This document shows, one piece after another, positions 57,946 through 64,000 of a stretch of 64,000 nt of DNA; position 1 is the first letter of the stretch; each line of letters begins with the position of its first letter. Location: the NCBI RefSeq assembly GCF_002810445.1, contig NZ_NEXS01000001.1, positions 310,001 through 374,000 on the forward strand, in the 5' to 3' direction. This DNA comes from Advenella sp. S44. Lineage in GTDB: Bacteria > Pseudomonadota > Gammaproteobacteria > Burkholderiales > Burkholderiaceae_B. Below the pieces are notes generated by a model. That model worked only from the letters and a program-made list of their open reading frames with translations, searched no databases and had not been told where the DNA came from. The translations under genes were made by a program, and so were the position numbers.

Positions 57946-57958
57946 TGAATTAAATTCA
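57946..57958. promoter_or_regulatory. MetR-type box upstream of mesX
   Basis: TGAATTAAATTCA is an exact TGAA-N5-TTCA match to the MetR consensus and nearly a perfect dyad. MetR activates methionine synthase genes in response to homocysteine. Assignment by motif and gene context. Confidence 0.6.
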
Positions 57959-58471
57959 TTCTCTTGTTGGCTTCATTCATACAATGGCGAGCGCGCCGAT
58001 CGGCACGTCAATGTGCCCCTCTCCTATTCGCTATCTTTTCATTGCCCCACGGCGCACTCATTGTGCAAGAAGGTGTAATGACTCAGTTTTTTAAGCTTAA
58101 CTTGCCTTGCCAATATCAATGCGACAGGCAGGGCCAAAGGCCAGAGGAATGCCGGTGCAGTGCAGGTAATCTCCCGCCGCAAGGGCTGCCGCTTCGATTC
58201 TGGCCCGGGTACCAGCTTAAATTTCCTAGTGTTCAAGGCTCGGTTCTGCCCCATAAATGGGGATGAGTACTCACCAAACACGCTGCTTTAGAAGCCATGT
58301 ATGACTATGCGACCAGGGTTTTGTCGTTGATTTCAATAGCCAAATATAGAAATTGTCGCTCCACGGGTTACCACCTCCCTTACAATAGCGCATGAATTCC
58401 TTTCTTTCGCTCCTCTTTCCGTTTCACCCCCGCATTCAGCACATTTGGTCCCTCCCTCTATCGGCGGTTGC
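57959..58471. other. Intergenic region between mesX promoter and RIO kinase
   Basis: About 510 bp. The minus strand around 58107-58230 reads as a short protein-like tail (GDYLHCTGIPLAFGPACRIDIG) ending in a stop, preceded by a stop codon, so probably a decayed C-terminus. Nothing else recognised; no riboswitch could be identified. Confidence 0.35.
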
Positions 58472-59329
58472 ATGAAAGTGCCCAAGCGGCTTATGCCGCT
58501 TCTTGAAGAAGGCCTTATCGACGAAGTGCTCAGCCAGCTCATGAGCGGCAAAGAAGCCACCGTGTATGTCGTACGCAGCGGCGACGCCACCCGTTGCGCA
58601 AAAGTGTACAAAGACGCCAAACAGCGCAGCTTCCGGCAGGCTGCGTCGTACCGGGACGGCCGCAAGGTACAAAATTCCAGGCAGGCCCGCGCCATGGAAA
58701 AAGGCAGCCGCTACGGTCGCCAGATGCAGGAAGAAGTCTGGCAGAACGCCGAAGTAAATGCATTATTTCAACTGGCCAATGCCGGCGTGCGCGTGCCTCA
58801 GCCCTATATATGCACCGACGGCGTGTTGCTGATGGAACTGGTCGTTGATGCAGAGGGCGATGTCGCGCCGCGACTGAACGACGTGGACCTGACCCAGGAA
58901 CGCGCCCTGCAGCTGCACGCCATGCTGCTCAACCAGGTGGTACGCATGCTTTGCGCAGGCGTCATACACGGCGATCTGTCCGAATACAATATCCTGCTTG
59001 CCGCCGATGGCCCGGTCATTATTGATCTTCCCCAAGCCGTTGACGCTGCCGCGAACACAGAAGCGTGCGCGATGCTGGTTCGCGACGTAAACAACCTCGC
59101 GGCGTATTTCGGGCGCTTTGCTCCAGAGGTTCTGTCGGCCAGCTATGGCAAGGAAATCTGGGCACTTTATGAAGCAGGCGAACTTAACGTGGATGTCGAA
59201 CTGACCGGCTATGTCGAGCCCGACGCCAGCCCCGTCGATATGGACAGCCTGCTGCTGGAGCTGGAAGATAGTCGCCTGGAAGAAGAGGCGCGGATGCGCC
59301 GCGAGCAGCAATTGACCAGCACCCAGTAA
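58472..59329 (+). CDS. RIO1-family protein kinase-like protein
   Basis: 285 aa. GKEATVYVVRSGD is the ATP-binding loop, CAKVYKD carries the Lys, HGDLSEYNILL (about residue 166-176) is the catalytic loop and IDLPQAVD replaces the DFG motif, all as in bacterial RIO kinases of the PA4780 group. Start ATG 58472 (MKVPKRLMPLL) is preferred to the TTG at 58445. The C-terminus is acidic. The substrate is unknown. Confidence 0.88.
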   Translation: MKVPKRLMPLLEEGLIDEVLSQLMSGKEATVYVVRSGDATRCAKVYKDAKQRSFRQAASYRDGRKVQNSRQARAMEKGSRYGRQMQEEVWQNAEVNALFQLANAGVRVPQPYICTDGVLLMELVVDAEGDVAPRLNDVDLTQERALQLHAMLLNQVVRMLCAGVIHGDLSEYNILLAADGPVIIDLPQAVDAAANTEACAMLVRDVNNLAAYFGRFAPEVLSASYGKEIWALYEAGELNVDVELTGYVEPDASPVDMDSLLLELEDSRLEEEARMRREQQLTSTQ

Positions 59330-59427
59330 GTAGACTGCGAAACGACAAACCACATACTCATGGATGATTTCCTTCTCGTTTTTTAGAGTGGGCGTCCGCT
59401 GCGCGGGGAAAAGCCTGGAAATTTAAC

Positions 59428-59685
59428 TCATTTTCTTTTGTGTTTAGCTTCGTCTTCTCGCTCCATGCGATCCAACGAGTGCTCAGTTTCATTTTCGCTG
59501 AGAGATTGTTGTTGCATCATGCATTGATCAAAATTTGCTGATCCAGGCTGGATACCAAGATTTGCGCATTGTTTGCGATATCCCTCTGCTTCCATTTCGT
59601 CTAAGGCCTGGCATCCGCTCAGAGCGCCCATAACAATCAAGCCTACAAATAAAGTCGTTTTTGTGGGAAGGAGCCGATGAATCAT
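59428..59685 (-). CDS. Small predicted lipoprotein
   Basis: 85 aa. Signal peptide LFVGLIVMG then lipobox ALSGC (Cys25), so membrane-anchored after lipidation. The mature part has two further Cys and a very polar, charged C-terminus (REDEAKHKRK). Family not recognised; similar small lipoproteins are common in Burkholderiales. Confidence 0.75.
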   Translation of the reverse strand: MIHRLLPTKTTLFVGLIVMGALSGCQALDEMEAEGYRKQCANLGIQPGSANFDQCMMQQQSLSENETEHSLDRMEREDEAKHKRK

Positions 59686-59954
59686 TTCTTATTCCTTTGA
59701 AAATTGGTAACTGGTATTACTTCATTATTGGCGACTATGGCAATAGATGAGCAATATATGATCATCTTACTAAGATAAATTTGTTCAGGCCTGACATTTA
59801 TCTTTACTTACATCTTTTCTGAATACAGCGCAAGGGTCATGTCGTTTTTAGAAATAGATATATGGCACACTTTGGCAAGGTTTCATTTGGCCCGTGTAAG
59901 CTTTAGGGTCATGTTATTGGCCAAATCTCTCTAAAGTCATATAAAGGGTTTGAA

Positions 59955-60302
59955 ATGAATAAGCGTTTAAAAAAAGTCAGTTCCGCAATTGTGCTTGGAT
60001 TTGCCTTTAGTGTTCCCTTTATCCAAGGATGCGCGTCACAGTCAGATGAAACACGTGTATCGGCCGCAGTCGATGATAAACAATTTATGGCCTGGTTCGA
60101 CAATTTAACGAGTCAAATAAAGGCTGATCCAACCTATAAACGGATACCGATTGAAACGCAAGCGCAGCAAAATGAATTTTTGGGCTGGTTACATGCGGCA
60201 TACCGCAAACAGATCACGAAGAATGAACTGACCCATCGAATTAACAGCAAATACCCAAATCATGAATCTGAAGCCGCGTTCATAGCTTCAAAACTTCCCT
60301 AG
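59955..60302 (+). CDS. Small predicted lipoprotein
   Basis: 115 aa. Hydrophobic signal IVLGFAFSVPF and lipobox FIQGC (Cys26). Mature domain alpha-helical by sequence, with no recognised family. A GGGGTTCTGG-AA-CCAGAATTCC hairpin about 20 bp past the stop may be its terminator, with a weak T-run. Confidence 0.72.
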   Translation: MNKRLKKVSSAIVLGFAFSVPFIQGCASQSDETRVSAAVDDKQFMAWFDNLTSQIKADPTYKRIPIETQAQQNEFLGWLHAAYRKQITKNELTHRINSKYPNHESEAAFIASKLP

Positions 60303-60377
60303 ACTTTGCCAAAGCCATGATCGCCGGGGTTCTGGAACCAGAATTCCGGCTATTTGCGTCCCCTGCCATGCCACTGT

Positions 60378-60815
60378 TTATTTTTCCCGTGTCAGAATCC
60401 CAACATCCTCGTTGATGTTCAGTGGTTTGTCCAATACGTTTAATTTGTCCTCATCCACAGATTGCAGGGTGTCTTTTGATCTGACACCAAAGAGCCAATC
60501 GTCATCCTTTTTATTCTTTGAAATCAGGCGTATAAGGGTATGTTTGCCTTTTATTTCTGTCGTCCAGGCACCATGTTCGGGCTTCTCTACAGCCCCTCCC
60601 GTCAGTAAATATTTACCTTGATTGTCCAGTTTCAGACGAATGTCGTCACCGCCGAATGTGCCGGGTGGAAACGTTGCCTCGGGTTTGGCACTAGTAGTCG
60701 TTATTGCCCTGCTTCCAGCCTGCGTTGACTGAGTTCCAACGGTTTGGGCTAATCCTTGAAACCCCAATAGGCTTAGAGAGCATAAACAAATGGTCTTAAA
60801 GAGACGGTATTTCAT
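60378..60815 (-). CDS. Secreted hypothetical protein
   Basis: 145 aa. Signal peptide of about 23 residues (LCSLSLLGFQGLAQ), then a Thr/Ser-rich linker and a small beta-rich domain (GDDIRLKLDNQGKYLLTGG..HGAWTTEIKGKHTLIRLI) that looks like a lipocalin-type or copper-resistance NlpE-like barrel edge. Function unknown; periplasmic by prediction. Confidence 0.7.
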   Translation of the reverse strand: MKYRLFKTICLCSLSLLGFQGLAQTVGTQSTQAGSRAITTTSAKPEATFPPGTFGGDDIRLKLDNQGKYLLTGGAVEKPEHGAWTTEIKGKHTLIRLISKNKKDDDWLFGVRSKDTLQSVDEDKLNVLDKPLNINEDVGILTREK

Positions 60816-61190
60816 AGATATAGCACTCCTTAGCTGGACGCAATTGTAATAATGGGCAGTTGCGTGCTATTGGTCGTATCGGCAACATTCAGCAATAGCA
60901 TGACAAACGAAATCAACTCTATGGTATCGACATCATCCTGGTCTATCCAGTACCAGTGTCCTGTGTGATACCGCAGCAAACGCATCGGAAGGGGCCGAAT
61001 TTTCAGCATGGATACGCACGTTGTTGAGCAAAGGATCGACCCGATTGAGTCCGTTGGTCATTTCCCCTTTTAAAACCGGGCCTGATTGTTTTTAAGTTGG
61101 TCAATAGTGCTGTAGATTTGATTCAACAGAAAATATGACATATATACTGCCTATTAAACTTGGAATAAAAACGGGATGGGATAGAAAAGA
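60816..61190. other. 375-bp intergenic stretch
   Basis: No gene recognised. The last 60 bases are AT-rich and precede the LprI-like pseudogene, with a weak GGGATGGG ribosome-site region. Confidence 0.35.
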
Positions 61191-61658
61191 ATGCAGCGCT
61201 TTTTGAGATTGAAGATATATATTTCAACGTTGACACTGTTGGCTCCAGGTGCGCTACTCGCGCAGAAAGTTGGCGTGCCCATAACCTCAGTGGAGTATAA
61301 AGCAAATAATAAAGCGCAGCTAATGGACTGCGCTAATGCGATGACGCAATCAGATATCAACCAGTGCGCCGCAGCCGACTACAAAAAGGCGGATTGACAG
61401 CTGAACAAGACTTACAAGGAAATATTTGGCAACGCAGAAGCAGCCCAGCAGACTGCGTTGAAAGCGGCGCAGAATGCCTGAATAAAATTTCGTGACACAG
61501 ATTGTGCGTTTCAGACATCGGCCGTAGAAGGCGGCTCCATGTACGCAGCTGCACTTGCCAGTTGTCTTGAGGATAAAACATCCGCTCGTACCAAAGAGCT
61601 CGCGGCATTGCTGCACTGTAAGGCAGTCGATACGACTTGCGTCCTTTCCGGCAATTGA
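61191..61658 (+). pseudogene. LprI/DUF1311-like gene with two in-frame TGA codons
   Basis: Reads in one frame for 155 codons: signal peptide ISTLTLLAPGALLAQ, DCANAMTQSDINQCAAADYKKAD, then TGA, QLNKTYKEIFGNAEAAQQTALKAAQNA, then TGA at the Trp position of the usual AWIKFRD motif, then FRDTDCAF..GGSMYAAALASCLEDKTSARTKEL. Everything else in the frame is intact. LprI-type proteins inhibit lysozyme. The second TGA replacing Trp is a single TGG-to-TGA change. Recent inactivation is most likely. Confidence 0.85.
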
Positions 61659-61670
61659 GGGTCGATTGAT

Positions 61671-62096
61671 ATGAGATTGGGTACTGAAGGCGTGAACTTA
61701 TCGGCGTTGTACGAGGCAGAGGACGGTTTTTTTAATCAGACACAGGTTCGGGTGTTTTCCTGGTTTGATAAGATACTGGTGCCTCTGTTGGCGCTTGTAG
61801 AGGTTTTGGCGTTATATTTCATACAAGATTATGTCATTTCTCATCTGAAAAAATGGATTCTGTCAGTCATGACCCTTTTCGGCGGCCTTGCTTTTTATTG
61901 GTTTTGGGTGCTCGACGGACGGCTGTATTGGTCGCCAAAGCAAATGCCTATGTTCAAATCGGCTGAGGAACGAGCCTTGCTTCGTACGGAAAGAGCCATT
62001 TATGAACGCCTGCGTGTGGTCGAGCCGCAACAGATTGTTTTTGATCCCGTTTTAGACGGGAAGACATGCTTAACGGTCCGAATATTGTTAATTTAG
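61671..62096 (+). CDS. Hypothetical membrane protein
   Basis: 141 aa. Two hydrophobic segments at about residues 35-54 and 61-82 (ILVPLLALVEVLALYFIQDYV; LSVMTLFGGLAFYWFWVL), with hydrophilic ends. Follows the LprI-like pseudogene by 12 bp and the receptor-like channel comes 82 bp later. No family recognised. Confidence 0.65.
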   Translation: MRLGTEGVNLSALYEAEDGFFNQTQVRVFSWFDKILVPLLALVEVLALYFIQDYVISHLKKWILSVMTLFGGLAFYWFWVLDGRLYWSPKQMPMFKSAEERALLRTERAIYERLRVVEPQQIVFDPVLDGKTCLTVRILLI

Positions 62097-62178
62097 TGAA
62101 CGAGTTTGCAATGGACGACTTACTTAAAACCTATTTTCGATAAATGTCGGGATTTTCTTTTTAAGGAATTTCAACGGT

Positions 62179-63288
62179 TTGTTTAGATTTATATATCCAA
62201 TCATTACACGTTTTATTTTCGCCGCCGGCTTTATATTCGTCTCGGTACTGTTCTCATCGCCAACCCTGGCGCAAGCTGCGCCTACTGCTAGCAAGACGGT
62301 AAAGGTTGGAATATACGAGAGCGCGCCCTTTGTCGTACGGGAAAATGGGCAATATTCCGGTATGGCAATAGAGCTTTGGGAAGAGCTTGAGAGAAAAGTG
62401 GGGCTGTCGTCTACCTATCAAAGCTATCCCTCATTCCATAAATTGATTGAAGCGGTTCAACGCGGTGAAATCGACGCTGCCGTATCGAATCTGACGATTA
62501 CCAGACAACGAGCACAATCCATTGCCTTTACCCAGCCCTGGTATGACTCGGGGCTGAGAATCATGACTAGGAATAAAGGATCGGGGTCGTTCCAAACCGT
62601 ATTTGATGGTCTGATAGATAGTGGACACTTAGCAACCTTTGTCTGGCTGTTGATTCTTGCGCTCTTTGCAACCGCAATTATTACGCTTATAGATCGCAAG
62701 CTCGATAGCGAATTTCCACGAAGGTGGCGAGAAGGTCTGGCGGATAACTTTTTTCATACCGTATCGATCCTGACCACTGGGAAAACCACTCATAAGAATT
62801 TATTTGGCTGGGTTGGCCGAATATGGTCAGCAATCTGGATGGTGATCGGTGTAGGCATTATTGCCTACGTGACCTCCTCTATCACCAGTGTTATGACAAC
62901 CACCTCACTGACCAATCAAATTCATTCTTTGTCGGATCTGTCAGGTAAAACGGTTGGAGTGCTGGGGGGCAGCGTGGCCGAGGACTATATTCAGGAGCTG
63001 AACATTCAAACGCGCAGTTATACAGACATGGACGCATCGGTGCAGGGATTGATGTCAGAGGAGGTCGATGCGCTTGTAGGCGATGCGCCGGTACTGGAAT
63101 ACTTCACCCATTCGCATCCAACACAGCCGGTTCGTGTTGTCGGTAACGTGTTTCACCCAGATAAGTATGGGTTTGGTTTTGCCCTGCAAAGCGATTTATT
63201 ACGGCCAGTCACACTTGAACTGTTAGGGTTGCGCGAGCAAGGGCGCATTCGAGATCTGCGGGTGAAGTATTTCGGTAATACTCGTTAA
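62179..63288 (+). CDS. Prokaryotic ionotropic-glutamate-receptor-like channel
   Basis: 369 aa. Signal peptide about 1-31; ligand lobe S1 (KVGIYESAPFVVRENGQYSGMAIELWEE, 41-135); TM1 150-172; pore loop 188-207; TM2 211-235; ligand lobe S2 from about 250 to the end. The order lobe-TM-pore-TM-lobe is that of GluR0-type channels. The pore reads LTTGKTTHKN, not the potassium filter TVGYG. Start TTG 62179 with AAGGAA upstream. May conduct ions on binding an amino acid in the periplasm. Confidence 0.83.
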   Translation: MFRFIYPIITRFIFAAGFIFVSVLFSSPTLAQAAPTASKTVKVGIYESAPFVVRENGQYSGMAIELWEELERKVGLSSTYQSYPSFHKLIEAVQRGEIDAAVSNLTITRQRAQSIAFTQPWYDSGLRIMTRNKGSGSFQTVFDGLIDSGHLATFVWLLILALFATAIITLIDRKLDSEFPRRWREGLADNFFHTVSILTTGKTTHKNLFGWVGRIWSAIWMVIGVGIIAYVTSSITSVMTTTSLTNQIHSLSDLSGKTVGVLGGSVAEDYIQELNIQTRSYTDMDASVQGLMSEEVDALVGDAPVLEYFTHSHPTQPVRVVGNVFHPDKYGFGFALQSDLLRPVTLELLGLREQGRIRDLRVKYFGNTR

Positions 63289-63524
63289 CCGGCCTGTTAT
63301 GTATCGGCCGACTTGTGATATCTGGTATTAGAGGCCGTTGGCCTAGAAACCGATTGGCCATCTAGACTTTGGGCAGCAGCGTGCTGACCCAAGTGTTGGT
63401 ACTACCCGCTAAGTGCCGGTTGGGTACACTCAACAGACCTAAATGGCTTTACGAGCATTGGGCTTTGTTGTCGCTACACTGAGCGTAATCAGAATACTTG
63501 TCATAGTAGACAGCGTTGATAGTG
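63289..63524. other. Intergenic stretch without recognised features
   Basis: 236 bp between the convergent channel gene and the MFS gene; no strong terminator seen. Confidence 0.35.
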
Positions 63525-64000
63525 TTAGCCGGGTGAGGCTTGGATAGGAGGAGCTATCGGATTTGCGGGAGAAGAGCGCAATAGCACCGCTAGCACCAGG
63601 CTAAGCAGGCTTGTCCAGAAAACAAGATGAAAGCCGTCAATATGGGCAATCACTTGAGATTCACGTGCAATGATACTTGCGATACCATTTAACCCAGAAC
63701 GTGTGCGTTCCACGACCAGCGGCTCACCGGCCTGCACATAGGCGCTCAATGATACATAACTGGTGTCTGCGGCCATACGGAGCCAAGTTGACATGATGGT
63801 ACCGGCCATTACCGGCATCAATACGCGTGCTATTGAGACATACGCACCGAGCGCCACGCCATGCTGCGGATTGAGATTGGTTACGAATGCGACAATTAAT
63901 CCGATGAGCATAATACTCTCGCCAAGCGACTGCATAATCAGGATCGTGATGAATTGATCCACTCGCCAGTTGTGACTGATATGCGTGCCTAGCCATGCTG
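63525..64000 (-). CDS. DHA2-type MFS exporter, C-terminal part (partial)
   Basis: 158 residues are seen, open at the right edge: WRVDQFITILIMQSLGESIMLIGLIVAFV, QHGVALGAYVSIARVLMPVMAGTIMSTWLRMAADTSYVSLSAYV and a last helix HLVFWTSLLSLVLAVLL, matching the end of EmrB/FarB-like 14-TM exporters. The stop is at 63525. The GTG at 63962 is internal, since the frame continues upstream to 64000. Confidence 0.82.
   Translation of the reverse strand, partial: AWLGTHISHNWRVDQFITILIMQSLGESIMLIGLIVAFVTNLNPQHGVALGAYVSIARVLMPVMAGTIMSTWLRMAADTSYVSLSAYVQAGEPLVVERTRSGLNGIASIIARESQVIAHIDGFHLVFWTSLLSLVLAVLLRSSPANPIAPPIQASPG

Noticed and set aside
58039-58281. 80-aa minus-strand gene
   Set aside because: The protein-like signal is in a different frame and is short, beginning after a stop; at best a fragment.
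61191-61658. Selenoprotein or alternative genetic code
   Set aside because: Other genes in the window use TGA as stop (for example at the ATGA junctions), and no SECIS-like element was recognised; simple nonsense mutations explain it.

Overview
The window looks like chromosome of a betaproteobacterium of the order Burkholderiales, most likely Alcaligenaceae and Advenella-like. This is inferred from the rpmH-rnpA-yidD-yidC / dnaA-dnaN-gyrB origin layout, a Bug-type periplasmic binding protein, many LysR/GntR regulators and the general protein flavour; no search was run. The replication origin lies in the 788 bp between rpmH and dnaA (about 41.7-42.5 kb).

Layout. 0-7 kb: end of an ABC-F ATPase, a HIT hydrolase, a translationally coupled AbrB-type membrane protein/DHA2 exporter pair, and a LysR regulator divergent from a VOC protein. 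7.3-16.6 kb: a GntR regulator divergent from a catabolic/uptake operon (alpha/beta hydrolase, dipeptide-type ABC transporter with a fused double ATPase, C45-type acyltransferase/amidohydrolase, DadA-like oxidoreductase). 16.9-22.4 kb: mnmE, azoreductase, GNAT, a MocR regulator and an AhpD-like protein. 22.8-29.1 kb: a YbhGFSR-like drug exporter operon divergent from its CecR-like TetR regulator. 29.2-38.9 kb: a CoA-linked catabolic cluster (CaiB remnant, MmgE/PrpD, ADP-forming acyl-CoA synthetase, acyl-CoA dehydrogenase, class II aldolase, Bug receptor, D-2-hydroxyacid dehydrogenase), an octanucleotide tandem repeat and a LysR regulator. 39-47.7 kb: origin genes.

Directly after gyrB (47.7-52.7 kb) sits an AT-rich Tn7-like transposon remnant: an end with three iterons, a Ner-like regulator, tnsA, tnsB and a tnsC cut off by an IS3-family element before its Walker A motif. 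It is the most unusual locus in the window. 53-59.3 kb holds tapT, rlmF, a flavin reductase, an oxygen-dependent core methionine synthase pair (mesD-mesX) with a MetR-type box, and a RIO kinase. 59.4-63.3 kb is a run of small secreted or membrane proteins, an LprI-like gene broken by two in-frame TGA codons, and a bacterial glutamate-receptor-like channel. The window ends inside a DHA2 exporter.

Two structural points stand out. mnmE, normally next to yidC, is 21 kb away in the opposite orientation, as if 16.6-38.95 kb had been inverted. Several perfect palindromes sit in divergent promoter regions and are likely operators.
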